Source of the DNA: Planctomycetaceae bacterium
Lineage (GTDB): Bacteria > Planctomycetota > Planctomycetia > Pirellulales > Pirellulaceae
Assembly: GCA_016794985.1 (NCBI GenBank)
Contig: JAEUIQ010000007.1
Coordinates: forward strand, 124,001 to 188,000
Direction: 5' to 3'
DNA length: 64,000 bases
This document shows positions 26,797 through 35,946 of this stretch, one piece after another; the first letter of the stretch is position 1, and every line of letters starts with the position of its first letter. Both the position numbers and the translations under genes were made by a program. The notes beneath the pieces are model-generated. The model had not been told where the DNA came from, made no database searches, and saw nothing but the letters and a program-made list of their open reading frames with translations.

Positions 26797-29700
26797 CTAA
26801 TCCTCTACAACCTGCTTTGCTTCTACCGACCGCTTCTTGGACCCTGTTGGCTTCAAACCTCGTCTTGCCTTGGTGGCGGTTACTGGTCTCGAAGGTAGCC
26901 ATGCCTTAATCTCATCGAGGGTTTTGCCGAGGTTGCGGGCTTCTTCGTTGACGAAGCCTTCGAAGTAGTCGCCCATGCGGAGGCCGTCGAAGTTGGGGTT
27001 GGGGTCGTTGTGCCATTGTTTGAGCCAGGGGAGGAGTTCGGTTAGGCTGGCGAGCAGGGGAACGAGCCGGGGATCGTCGCTGCCGCCGAACTCGGTTTGG
27101 ACCCGCACATAGTAGCTGCTGATGGCTTGGGCTTGTTGTAGGTGGTCGTACCCGGCCCAGCAGATGATCAGCGTTCCGTCGGGGCCTTCGCAGTGTGGGA
27201 AACTGATCCAACGCTCCTTGGGGACGTCCAACTTGCCGCGTAGGGCCCAGTACCGGGCTCCACCGGTCGAAATGAAGTCGGCACTGGTGTACTTTGGCGG
27301 AACCGGTATTTTAGGTGGTGGGGGGATTTCTTGCAAACGCGATCGGGCGGACCGAACGGCCGGATCTTCGTTACAAGCGGCCTTGATTTTACCTTCGACC
27401 GCACTTTCGTAGTCACTAATTTCGCTCATAGCCGATTCAATTTCAGCAACGAGGGAATCGGTCAACTTCTTCCGCCCGACTTCCCGAAACAGAGCGTTAG
27501 CATGGAGTTCGGCGGGTTCAGCGGGGCCAAGCGCCGGGACCTCTTTGCCAGCCTCGCGGTAGGCTTGGGCCGTGAGCTCCAGCAATTGAGCACGTTTCTG
27601 CTCCAGTTCCGCCGATTCGGCCGTGAAGGTTGTTCGGACGCGTTCCTGTGCGTCGCTGAGCTCTTGCAAAACAACCGCCCGCAGAGCATCGAGCCGATCC
27701 TCTTCGCGTTGCAAGTCCCAGGTTTTCTCCCACTCAGCTCGCTTGCGAAGGCCAGAGTCTTTGTAGCGGAGGATTGGCAAGTGAGGAACGTTCTCGGCAA
27801 GCACAAGTTCTTCAACGAGAGCTTGGATATCGAAAGCGGGATCGTCTCGATAGAGTTCGCCAACTTCCATGAACTGCGGATCTCGACGAGCAGCGTCGGC
27901 AAGCCGTGCAACGGAGTACATCGCGATTTCTCTAAGTGGCACCGGTCGCGTAATCGCGCTCGTTTCGTCAGTCATTCGACCATCGAAGTCGAAGTAGGTC
28001 TCAAGTCGAAGTAGCAGCCATTCACGCAGAGCACGTTCGAGTTGCGATTCCCAGGGCTCAGTGTTCCAGCGGCGTTTGTATTCAGGTTGTTCGATTAATC
28101 GAATATTTGGATCGTTTTCAATAAGCTCGATCCGTCTTTCAACGAGCCGCTTGTATTCCTCAGGCCAGTGGGCAGGCAATTCGGTGATCGGTGTCGAGCC
28201 GTGGCGTTCGAACCACGTCGATTGCGTTTCCCCAGCGGTAATCTTACGCGCGAGGACAATTTCGAAGGCTCGTTGACCAAGGGAGAGAGGCAACAACGAA
28301 GGCACGGCGGTCGCGGAGTTCTGTTCGGATAGGACTTCGTCAATCAGTGCGTAAAGTCTGTAACATTCCCAGTCGAGGTTTTCTTGGGCAGCGATCATTT
28401 GTTGGCGAGTTAATTCCCACTCAATGCGGGAAGCGGAAAGGGTTTCACGCAAAGGCGCAAAGTCGCAAAGTTCGTCATCTTGCTCCCCTCGCCCCGCTTC
28501 GGGGAGAAGAGCCGCGGGGGAGGCGTACATCTTCTGGTCTTTGCGCCATTGCGTGAGCACATTCCCAGGTTGAAGGCAGCTTAACGCCTGGGCCAGCTGG
28601 TCGAGGTGTTTAGTCGTGTCGAGTGGGCGACCTTCCGGTAATGGAAGCTTCTCAATGTTGGTACCGTTGAAAGCATATCGTTCATCCCAGAGCGATCTAC
28701 GAACACGCGCCCCTTCCTGACCAACATGATCGCCACCCTTGGGAAAGCAGACTTGTTTCATCCAAAAGCAGGCAGTTGAACTATTGAGGAGTCCGAGAAG
28801 GGCGAGGTGATCATCTTCGGTCGCGTCGCTTGGCAGCTTGATCACCGGAGCTGTCTGCTTAAAGACTTTCCCGCCACGGTCAAACACAAAATGATTGTGA
28901 GTTGCTACCTCTGGGTACGTGATCGAGTCCGCTATGGCGTAACGATGTCGAAGAAAACGATTCCATTCCCACCAAGTTCGATTTAATTCTCGGTGATCGC
29001 CGCCAAGTTCTCTCCGTCGCCAAAGAATTTCTCTGGAAGTCCATAGAAAATGATGTGTCAACCGCCCGTTCTCATACGCAACCGGAGACAGGGAATTGTC
29101 GTATGGAAAACTTGCTTCTAGACGGTCATCAATGCCCCAATCGCGAACCTGCTCCCCCTCAACCATGGAAACTATCTGCGAGCGAGGAATTTGCTGTCGA
29201 GTTAGTACGTATTTGGGTTGAAGATATATATCATCAGCGCGCGTCAAACAGACTGAACAAATTGTGTCAATTGCTTCATTGAGAATAGTTTCTGAATACT
29301 CCTCAAGCTGTTCTTTCAACTCGCTAGCCCCACCGCCACCGATGGACCAGGGATGCTTGTGAAACAACGACCGATCGGAGTCGCCGACACTGACAAAGGT
29401 ATTCCGCGAAGACGCAAAGCTGGCTAAAGTCCCAGATTCTTTTTTTCCCTTTGCGTCGTTGCGCCTGTTCGTGAACCCTTCATCAATCATGCTGACGATC
29501 GCCGACCAAACCAGGCCCTTGGCTGGATCTGCGGGAGTAGACGGCTCGCCTCGAATCCCGAGCACCGTGCGAAGTTTACTTCCCACCGGCTCGCGATTTC
29601 GCCCAAACAGAATCGTCGTTGGCGTTCCATGCCCTGGAATGTAAGCACCGCTGGTATCAATTACGTACGTTAAATCCACGGTTGGAAAGAACGACTCGAT

Positions 29701-31086
29701 CAACTTCTTACCAAACTCTCGTTTCATAAATGAGTTGGCAGTGATTTGTCCCGTGAATCCACTAGGTACTGCTAGTTGAAAGATTTGCTGCATGAAGGGT
29801 ACTGCCAACGAATACTGCCTATGGCAAACGTTGGGAAACCGCTTGCGATACCAATCATTAAGCTTACGATCCTTCGGAACAATGTAGGGAGGGTTCGCAA
29901 CGACACAGTGATAGGTACTGGGACGAAGTAGAGTTCGGACCTTGTGCAGATCTTCACCTGGATAAGCATGCGCGTACAACTCTTGATCAGTCGCACCCTC
30001 GGCAAAGTCCATCAAGTTTTGACCAGTTGACGTGCGATTTTCGCCGTGCAGCAATGAGTCTCCACAGGTAACATTGATTTGAAAAGCAGGTGCATCAGCC
30101 AAACGCCGGATGTCACATGACTTCATCGCCACCAGAAGCAGGCGGAATTTGGCAATAGCCACGGCAAACGGATTGATGTCGACTCCGTGGATACTGTTTA
30201 ACGCTCGTTGGGCAAGCTCTCGAATGTTTGTTCCAGGTTCTCTCCGCTGCCATCGGTCAAGTAATCGAGGAAACGGACCTAGCAGGAAGTGGCCTGATCC
30301 GCACGCGGGATCAATCATCTTGAAGTAGTCATTTGTCATTTGTCCTTCGTCATTGGTTGCTCGCGATTGACCAGTGACTAATGACGAATGACCAGTGACT
30401 AAACCAAACTCATCCAGTGCAGGTTCAAGCGTTCGATCAAGGATGAACTCTTCTACGAAATCTGGCGTTTGCAGCAGCGCAAACTTTTTACGAGCGGCTT
30501 CGGAAAGGTCTTGGTAGAGATCGCCCAAGAATCGGGTGTCCCAATTAGGATCGGTGAAGTCATGGACGAGTTCACCCGTACTCGCATCGATCTTCTGGAA
30601 GAAGTTCAGAAGTTCGCCGGCAGCGTCACCGGACAACCAATTGGGCAGATCGTTGATGGCATTGTGTTCGCCGAAGATGCCTTTGGTTCCAGGTAGCTTG
30701 GCAAGTTCGCCAAAGATCGAAAGCAAGTACTCCCGATCGGTGTGTTGGGGATGCGATCGGAAATACAACTCGTGTTCATCGCGTGCTCGGGCTAGACGTT
30801 CGCCTGGGCCAGCGATCTTGGGTGGATCTATCAGGGAGTTGTCTTCGAGGAAGCGAACGAACACGCATGACAACACCCAGGCCGCAGCGGCTTGAGTAAT
30901 CGTGTCGGTCCGCCAGTCTTCGTAGTTCTGAGCCGTACGTTCGGCCTTAGCTGCCTTCTCATATTCCGCATGCAGCGCAGCGGGTACCTCAGGAACTTCA
31001 GTCGATTCACTGCGTTCCAGTAAGTCCGCTTCGATCCGTTGAAGAAACTTCTGAAGGTCGGCAAGTAGGGCTTGTCGATTGATCAT
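26797..31086 (-). CDS. pglX: BREX type 2 adenine-specific DNA methyltransferase PglX
   Basis: 1429 residues. Motif I is MIDPACGSGHF (about 256-266) and motif IV is VVANPPYIVP (about 394-403), the N6-adenine methyltransferase pair. GVDINPFAVAIAKFRLLL lies between them. In BREX, PglX methylates the host at a non-palindromic site and takes part in recognising unmodified phage DNA. The protein is long for the family, partly because three stretches derive from short dispersed repeats inserted in frame (about residues 228-254, 540-560 and 844-881). ATG 31086 follows the four-helix-bundle gene by 16 nt. Both catalytic motifs are intact, so it should be active. Confidence 0.95.
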   Translation of the reverse strand: MINRQALLADLQKFLQRIEADLLERSESTEVPEVPAALHAEYEKAAKAERTAQNYEDWRTDTITQAAAAWVLSCVFVRFLEDNSLIDPPKIAGPGERLARARDEHELYFRSHPQHTDREYLLSIFGELAKLPGTKGIFGEHNAINDLPNWLSGDAAGELLNFFQKIDASTGELVHDFTDPNWDTRFLGDLYQDLSEAARKKFALLQTPDFVEEFILDRTLEPALDEFGLVTGHSSLVTGQSRATNDEGQMTNDYFKMIDPACGSGHFLLGPFPRLLDRWQRREPGTNIRELAQRALNSIHGVDINPFAVAIAKFRLLLVAMKSCDIRRLADAPAFQINVTCGDSLLHGENRTSTGQNLMDFAEGATDQELYAHAYPGEDLHKVRTLLRPSTYHCVVANPPYIVPKDRKLNDWYRKRFPNVCHRQYSLAVPFMQQIFQLAVPSGFTGQITANSFMKREFGKKLIESFFPTVDLTYVIDTSGAYIPGHGTPTTILFGRNREPVGSKLRTVLGIRGEPSTPADPAKGLVWSAIVSMIDEGFTNRRNDAKGKKESGTLASFASSRNTFVSVGDSDRSLFHKHPWSIGGGGASELKEQLEEYSETILNEAIDTICSVCLTRADDIYLQPKYVLTRQQIPRSQIVSMVEGEQVRDWGIDDRLEASFPYDNSLSPVAYENGRLTHHFLWTSREILWRRRELGGDHRELNRTWWEWNRFLRHRYAIADSITYPEVATHNHFVFDRGGKVFKQTAPVIKLPSDATEDDHLALLGLLNSSTACFWMKQVCFPKGGDHVGQEGARVRRSLWDERYAFNGTNIEKLPLPEGRPLDTTKHLDQLAQALSCLQPGNVLTQWRKDQKMYASPAALLPEAGRGEQDDELCDFAPLRETLSASRIEWELTRQQMIAAQENLDWECYRLYALIDEVLSEQNSATAVPSLLPLSLGQRAFEIVLARKITAGETQSTWFERHGSTPITELPAHWPEEYKRLVERRIELIENDPNIRLIEQPEYKRRWNTEPWESQLERALREWLLLRLETYFDFDGRMTDETSAITRPVPLREIAMYSVARLADAARRDPQFMEVGELYRDDPAFDIQALVEELVLAENVPHLPILRYKDSGLRKRAEWEKTWDLQREEDRLDALRAVVLQELSDAQERVRTTFTAESAELEQKRAQLLELTAQAYREAGKEVPALGPAEPAELHANALFREVGRKKLTDSLVAEIESAMSEISDYESAVEGKIKAACNEDPAVRSARSRLQEIPPPPKIPVPPKYTSADFISTGGARYWALRGKLDVPKERWISFPHCEGPDGTLIICWAGYDHLQQAQAISSYYVRVQTEFGGSDDPRLVPLLASLTELLPWLKQWHNDPNPNFDGLRMGDYFEGFVNEEARNLGKTLDEIKAWLPSRPVTATKARRGLKPTGSKKRSVEAKQVVED
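28443..28553. repeat. Short dispersed repeat (CAAAGGCGCAAAG type) in frame inside pglX
   Basis: One end reads ACGCAAAGGCGCAAAGTCGCAAAG (28447-28470) and the other CTTTGCGCC (28537 on), giving inverted ends around a G/C-rich CCCGCTTCGGGG hairpin. On the pglX strand it stays open, adding roughly residues 844-881. Such CAAAGxCGCAAAG palindromes are familiar as dispersed repeats in bacterial genomes. Confidence 0.6.
29408..29466. repeat. Second CAAAG-type repeat in frame inside pglX
   Basis: GACGCAAAG near 29411 and CTTTGCGTCGTTGCGCC at 29449-29465 are complementary ends (GACGCAAAG/CTTTGCGTC, a 9-bp inverted repeat). The enclosed sequence encodes NDAKGKKESGTLASFASS in pglX. The same CAAAG/CGC vocabulary occurs in the copy at 28443. 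Confidence 0.6.
30326..30402. repeat. TGACCAGTGACT-type repeat in frame inside pglX, just before motif I
   Basis: The stretch holds alternating GTCATTTGTC... and TGACCAGTGACTAATGACGAATGACCAGTGACT units (the last begins near 30368). In pglX it encodes LVTGHSSLVTGQSRATNDE, a low-complexity insert only a few residues upstream of DPACGSG. GHSSLVTGHSSL-type inserts are a known signature of a dispersed repeat family. Confidence 0.65.
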
Positions 31087-31090
31087 GGAT

Positions 31091-31135
31091 GGCTTTCAGC
31101 TCTCAGCGGTCAGCTTTCAGCTTTTGAATAAAGCC
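31091..31135. repeat. CTTTCAGC/CGGTCAGC repeat between pglX and the four-helix-bundle gene
   Basis: The stretch contains GGCTTTCAGC, TCTCAGCGGTCAGC and TTTCAGC, then GCCTGAAAGC shortly after (31133-31142), which is complementary to GCTTTCAGC. It belongs to the same family as the copies at 31480 and 31784 and overlaps the 3' end of the four-helix-bundle gene. Confidence 0.55.
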
Positions 31136-31462
31136 TGAAAGCATCCGCTTAATTTCACAGGTGGATTCGTTTAGTTGCATATGTTTCGATTCAGAGATGT
31201 AGCTCAAGTCTCTTGAGAGCAGCAAGTGATACTCAAGCTCACTTGCAGACCCCATTGCAATCTCCAGGAATCGTTGTAATTCATTGTCACTGTTGCGACC
31301 ACAGCCCTCGGCAATGTTCGCTGGAATGGATGCACAAGCTCGACGGATCTGGCTGGTCAAACCGAAAAGTTCATCACGTGGAAACTCTTTGGTGACAACA
31401 TAAATCGCGAGCGTTAGCTCATGACTCTTTCGCCAAACTTGCAAGTCATGGAAGGACTTCAT
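31103..31462 (-). CDS. Four-helix-bundle protein (S23/IVS-encoded family) inserted in the BREX operon
   Basis: 119 residues. The sequence FHDLQVWRKSHELTLAIY, ELFGLTSQIRRACASIPANIAEGCGR, and ELQRFLEIAMGSASELEYHLLLSRDL is the standard pattern of the 'four helix bundle protein' family, first known from intervening sequences in 23S rRNA genes. Function is not established. The ATG overlaps the pglW stop (ATGA) and pglX begins 16 nt downstream, so it is cotranslated within the BREX operon. Copies of a CAGCGGTCAGC repeat lie at both ends of the gene. It is probably a passenger that entered with the repeats, though recruitment into BREX cannot be excluded. Confidence 0.9.
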   Translation of the reverse strand: MKSFHDLQVWRKSHELTLAIYVVTKEFPRDELFGLTSQIRRACASIPANIAEGCGRNSDNELQRFLEIAMGSASELEYHLLLSRDLSYISESKHMQLNESTCEIKRMLSGFIQKLKADR

Positions 31463-34400
31463 GGGTGCCCTCCGGGCAAGCTTTCAGCGGTCAGCTTACA
31501 GCTATCAGCTTTCCCATCCTCCTGACCGCTGACGGCTGATCGCTGAAAGCTACCGACTCGATGAATGTTGGCTAACCATTTATCCGGAACCTTCGTCTTT
31601 TGGCCTGGACTGATAATCGGAACAGGCTTGCCGTCGATGAATGCTTGGTTGTCGCCAGGAATCAAAATCCAACACGAATGTAAACCTCGGCTGCGTCCGA
31701 TCTCATCCCGTATCTTTTCAAGCAACACCAACTGCTCGTAACGGGCGAGTAACCCCGGATATATCAACAGAAGACTTCGGCGGGAGCTGACTGCTGTCCG
31801 CTGATCGCTGACAGCTTTTTCCTGATCGCTGACCGCTGACAGCTGACCGCTTAAAACCTGCTTCTCTACAATTGGCATGGCTCGGTTAACCAAGACCATA
31901 AACTTCTTCCACGGCTCGGAACCTGGCTTGGCGTCTGCGTTGACCAGTGCCTCCCACTTGGCATTGGCCTTGGAGGCAACGTCTCGAAGCGTGTCGACGA
32001 TGAGCCCCTCGATATCGACCACTTCGATGGAGAAACGGTTTTGCAGCTCAATGACCGCACGCTGATAACACTTTGGATTGACAATCAGCGCGAGGAACGA
32101 TCCTTCCTTGATGCCACGTTCGAGTCGTTCTTCGAACTGACGAGCATCGGCGATCTCGGGCGTGATCTCTTGGGTTGCTTGTGCATTCGCTCCCAGTCCC
32201 GAAGAAGTGGCTACGCGGGAGATGGATTCGCTGCCACTGGTGATGGATACGACATCGCGAATACGAGCGACGTAACAACCGCCTCCCTTGCCAGCTGAGT
32301 CCCACTGGAAGTCGAAGCCTGCAGCTTGCAGCAAGTCATCGAGAGCTGGCCGATCGGGAACCGGAGCCGCCTCGGGATAGCGACCGCTCACACGATCGCG
32401 GATCTGGGCCACCGTCAACGACGAGACGCCATAGATTGCACCTTGCGATAGTTTCAGCGCACGGGCTGCGTCCATGCCACGCGGATAGAGTTCTTGGCGA
32501 CTGGAGACAGCCGCGTTCTTGGAGGCAGCAGCGGCCAATCGTAACAAGCGTGCATCGCCGAGCAGCGAGGTTCCAACCGGTTGAGTGACTTCGCGAAGCC
32601 GCTGGAGAACTCGAGCAGGTGGAACCAATGGATCTTCCATGGCCAACTGATCGGCCAGCTCACCAAGTCGTCCCGCAAAGCCAGCTAACTCGTGTGTTAG
32701 TGCGATGAAGACGCGGCCTTGATCGCGACGCACTAGAAATCGGGGTTCGGCGAGAGTGCGTTCTGCTTCGATGCAGGCGCGAGCCAGGGCCAAGGCATAC
32801 TGCGTCCGTCTCGGGTCGTCTTCCACGGAACCTCGTGCGACCAACAGGGCTTCGGCTAGTTCTTTAACTGCAAGTACTCCGCCTGCCGTCGTTAGGATTT
32901 CGACAAGGTCGGATCGCATCTTGGTGACGGCGGCGTCTTTGCACCAGCGCGTTTGGAACTTGCCAACCAGCTGGCCAATGCGTCCACGCGTTACATCGAC
33001 TATCGGAGCAATCTCTGTCTGGCTGGGCCAGAGTTCGGGCAATCGAGGATCGAGGCCAAGGAACGCTTGCAGTGTGTCTCGTGCCGTGTCGCCTTCGCGT
33101 TTACCAATGCGAGTGATTCGATTAACGAGTTGATCAACGCTCAGGTTTACATTTTCGATGACCGCTTCGGCTGTTTCGTCGGATTCGCTCTCTGTAGAAA
33201 CGTCGGATCGTTGGGGAGTACCGAAGCGTTCCTTCAGAATACGAACCGCTGCGGCGATCTCTCGACGAGTCTTGTTCCCAACACCGCGCAGTCTTAAAAG
33301 CTTGCGCATCGGAACGGTGAGAAGATCCTCAACGGTCAACAAGTTTGCTCGGTCCAGCGCATTGGTGGCTCGCGTACCAAGTCCCAATTCAAGGATCGGC
33401 GTGTCTTCCGTGGCAACAGCAAGGAGTTTTCGAACTTCATTCTCATCGAACTCGTCGTTTGAGGTCGAGGAGTTCTCGATGCCGATGAAACGGTCTCGCC
33501 ACGCATCAAGCATCGCTTCTGCATTGTCGAAGCGTTCGTCCGGATTACGTCGAAACGCTCGCGTGAAGAATTCCATTAAGCTGTCACGTAACGATGCATC
33601 GAACAAATCACCGTCAATGGTTGCTTCACACTGCAAATGCGAAGGATCACTGGCTCCATCGCCCCACTTGGGAAATGATCCTGGACCAGCCGCCATTTCG
33701 TACAACGTGATTGCCGCCGCATAACGCTCGGCATGCAAGTCCCATCGTTTCGATTTGCGTAACGGAAGGAATGGATCGAGGTAAGCAACAGTGCCGGCGC
33801 GAATGTTGTCCAACGGTGCACGGGCTAACGAGAAGTCGAATAACACCAGCTCTAATTGTTTGCTGCTACCAATATGGCCAATGGCGATGTTGTCGGGCTT
33901 GATGTCGCGGTGATTGATTCCCTGCTTCTCAAGGAACTTTAGTACATCCAACAAGCACTCACCGAACCGCTGCAGCAAATCGACGTGCAACTTGCCTTCT
34001 TTGCCCAAGCGACGGGCCAGCGTTTCTACACGTGGTTCGTCATTGACGGTGACCAGGACCGGTCGCATGAGAAAGCCGGCGCGATTGCCAATCTCAACAG
34101 GCTTAATGAACTCGACGATGTTGGAGTGACGAAGTTTCTGCAGGACTTCGCCCTCTCCCTTGATGCGATCGTTGCGATCCGGATCGATGGCAACCTTGAG
34201 GATGTATTGTTCTTCCTGATGTTCCACGAGCAGACCGACGCTCGATGCACCCTTGCCCAGTCGATGCAGCACCCGAAAGCCGCCTGGCAGTAGGTCGCCA
34301 GTTTTGGCTTCGTCTGGGTCTTCGACGTAGGTTTCGGCGTCTGACGTTTTGGCTTCGATCTCTACCTTTTCCAGCAGATCGAGGAAATCGTCGACGGAGC

Positions 34401-35880
34401 TGACCAGGCCTTCGCGATCCGCGACCACTGGCAGCGTGCTCCACTGGATCATCTCTTGCAGACTTTCGCTCGCACCGTTGAGTACCGAGCTGATTTGCAG
34501 TCCCTTTGTCTCGCGGAGCTTGTTGCTCAGCTCCAGGCCGTTGGCCGCCGGAGGCGAGCCCGAGAAGATGTGGTATGCGATGGCTCCGAGCGAGAAGATG
34601 TCGAGATGCTCGCCGACATTGTTGTCACCCGAGATCGCTTCGGGTGCCATGTAGGCGGTGCTGCCGTCATCGACCAATCGATCGACATGTGAGGTGGCTG
34701 AAACGGCCAACGAGGCGTTGGAGGTGGAGTTGCTTTCGGAGCGGTAGCCGACTTGCCAGTTGAAAACTTTGACTGCGAACCCGTCTCGACCGACCGGTGC
34801 GCCTGCTTCCTTTCCTTTATCCAGGATGAGAATGCTCTGCGGCGATAGTGATCGATGGACAACTCGTTTGTCGTGAGCGAATCGAATGACTTCGCTAATT
34901 TGGCGGAGTAGGTCAAGGCGATGGTCAACGGTCAGTTGATCGTGATGTTGCGTCAGGAAGTGATCCAACCGCATGGCTGTCGGATCATGTTCGAAGATCA
35001 GTGCTGGCCCGAGTTCGTGTTCGGTAAAGCCTTCGCGACGGAGCACTCCAGGGTGCTGGAGCATTTCCAGCAGTTCGGCTTCGCGTCTGGCGGCCCGCTC
35101 GATCGTCTGACGTTCGTCTGATGTCGCGCTCACGCGGACGTTGTAGATCCGTACGCGACGGCGAACGGTTTTGAGCGTGGTGTGCGTCGCTTCCCAGTCT
35201 TGATAGCCGGGCCCTTCGTTGATCAGGCGATCCAGAACATAGTCGCTGACCTTGCGGCTGCGTTGAGACGGACGGATGCCAGCTTGCTCGATCGCTTGTG
35301 CAACAAGCTTGGCCGTTGGGCGATCGTGAGTGCCTTTCGCGTTCGGATCGAGTCCATCGCATTCACGGCGTTTGATGGCTGCCATGATGCCCGGGCCAGC
35401 CGGCTTGGTGCCATCGGTTGCGCGATCGCGGAGGCAGACGTGGAACTTGGCGTTGCCCTGTAGGTCGCACTGCAAGTTCTCAGCGGAACAGAACACGAGA
35501 GCTTCGATGAACGGGATCTGCCCTTTGCTCTTGGCTGCCTTTTGCCGTTGAAGCAACGATCGAAGCTTCTTGGCTTTTGAGTTGGCGAGGTGGTACGGAT
35601 TGTCGACCGTGGACAACTTGCCATCCGTTTCCCAGGTCCAGGTCCCTGCATCCCCGCGGAGGCGACCGGGCTTGCTTTTGATCTCGATTAGAAAGAAGCC
35701 TTGGGGCGTGAAGACAAGCAGATCAACTTCGTAGATACTGCCGTCGTCCGCGACGAATTCGAAGTTCGTCCACGCTCGGTAGGGCTCGTGGGGCGGAAAC
35801 TGTGAGCGCACGAACTCCAGCGCTTCCCGCTCCCACGGGAAACTAGACTCGGCCACTTTTGTCCAATTTTTGGTTGTCAT
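31459..35880 (-). CDS. pglW: BREX type 2 kinase PglW: NERD nuclease-like domain, two kinase domains, HhH
   Basis: 1473 residues. The NERD domain at about 12-120 has VDLLVFTPQGFFLIEIKSK, keeping the D...ExK pattern. Kinase domain 1 (about 270-470) has a degenerate catalytic loop, VVHRSLSPQSI, with Ser in place of Asp, so it is probably a pseudokinase. Kinase domain 2 (about 530-780) has LGKGASSVG, INHRDIKPDNI (about 655-665) and DFS instead of DFG, and should be active. A helix-hairpin-helix/alpha-CTD-like domain (RLRGVGNKTRREI, about 850-862) and a sigma-like HTH (SQTEIAPIVDVTRGRIGQL) follow. PglW is the Ser/Thr kinase of the Pgl system. The C-terminus carries two repeat-derived segments. Confidence 0.95.
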   Translation of the reverse strand: MTTKNWTKVAESSFPWEREALEFVRSQFPPHEPYRAWTNFEFVADDGSIYEVDLLVFTPQGFFLIEIKSKPGRLRGDAGTWTWETDGKLSTVDNPYHLANSKAKKLRSLLQRQKAAKSKGQIPFIEALVFCSAENLQCDLQGNAKFHVCLRDRATDGTKPAGPGIMAAIKRRECDGLDPNAKGTHDRPTAKLVAQAIEQAGIRPSQRSRKVSDYVLDRLINEGPGYQDWEATHTTLKTVRRRVRIYNVRVSATSDERQTIERAARREAELLEMLQHPGVLRREGFTEHELGPALIFEHDPTAMRLDHFLTQHHDQLTVDHRLDLLRQISEVIRFAHDKRVVHRSLSPQSILILDKGKEAGAPVGRDGFAVKVFNWQVGYRSESNSTSNASLAVSATSHVDRLVDDGSTAYMAPEAISGDNNVGEHLDIFSLGAIAYHIFSGSPPAANGLELSNKLRETKGLQISSVLNGASESLQEMIQWSTLPVVADREGLVSSVDDFLDLLEKVEIEAKTSDAETYVEDPDEAKTGDLLPGGFRVLHRLGKGASSVGLLVEHQEEQYILKVAIDPDRNDRIKGEGEVLQKLRHSNIVEFIKPVEIGNRAGFLMRPVLVTVNDEPRVETLARRLGKEGKLHVDLLQRFGECLLDVLKFLEKQGINHRDIKPDNIAIGHIGSSKQLELVLFDFSLARAPLDNIRAGTVAYLDPFLPLRKSKRWDLHAERYAAAITLYEMAAGPGSFPKWGDGASDPSHLQCEATIDGDLFDASLRDSLMEFFTRAFRRNPDERFDNAEAMLDAWRDRFIGIENSSTSNDEFDENEVRKLLAVATEDTPILELGLGTRATNALDRANLLTVEDLLTVPMRKLLRLRGVGNKTRREIAAAVRILKERFGTPQRSDVSTESESDETAEAVIENVNLSVDQLVNRITRIGKREGDTARDTLQAFLGLDPRLPELWPSQTEIAPIVDVTRGRIGQLVGKFQTRWCKDAAVTKMRSDLVEILTTAGGVLAVKELAEALLVARGSVEDDPRRTQYALALARACIEAERTLAEPRFLVRRDQGRVFIALTHELAGFAGRLGELADQLAMEDPLVPPARVLQRLREVTQPVGTSLLGDARLLRLAAAASKNAAVSSRQELYPRGMDAARALKLSQGAIYGVSSLTVAQIRDRVSGRYPEAAPVPDRPALDDLLQAAGFDFQWDSAGKGGGCYVARIRDVVSITSGSESISRVATSSGLGANAQATQEITPEIADARQFEERLERGIKEGSFLALIVNPKCYQRAVIELQNRFSIEVVDIEGLIVDTLRDVASKANAKWEALVNADAKPGSEPWKKFMVLVNRAMPIVEKQVLSGQLSAVSDQEKAVSDQRTAVSSRRSLLLIYPGLLARYEQLVLLEKIRDEIGRSRGLHSCWILIPGDNQAFIDGKPVPIISPGQKTKVPDKWLANIHRVGSFQRSAVSGQEDGKADSCKLTAESLPGGHP
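31480..31552. repeat. CAGCGGTCAGC-type repeat encoding the C-terminus of PglW
   Basis: AAGCTTTCAGCGGTCAGC (31479 on) is matched by GACCGCTGACGGCTGATCGCTGAAAGC (about 31523-31549), an inverted pair. In PglW it encodes SFQRSAVSGQEDG and the final residues. The natural end of PglW may therefore have been altered by the insertion. Confidence 0.65.
31784..31851. repeat. CAGCTGACCGCT-type repeat in frame inside pglW
   Basis: The stretch contains GAGCTGACTGCTGTCCGCTGATCGCTGACAGC and CTGATCGCTGACCGCTGACAGCTGACCGCT. PglW reads it as SGQLSAVSDQEKAVSDQ, a typical low-complexity product of this repeat family. The frame is maintained on both sides. Confidence 0.65.
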
Positions 35881-35946
35881 GTATTCAATTAGCAGAATCT
35901 AGCGTGTCGTTGTGTCAATTAAGATTCACCGGTCCTTCGGGGGAGC

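Noticed and set aside
31784-31851. Frameshift or broken end of pglW
   Set aside because: The repeat-derived segments stay in frame and the stop overlaps the next start in the usual ATGA way, so the gene appears intact.
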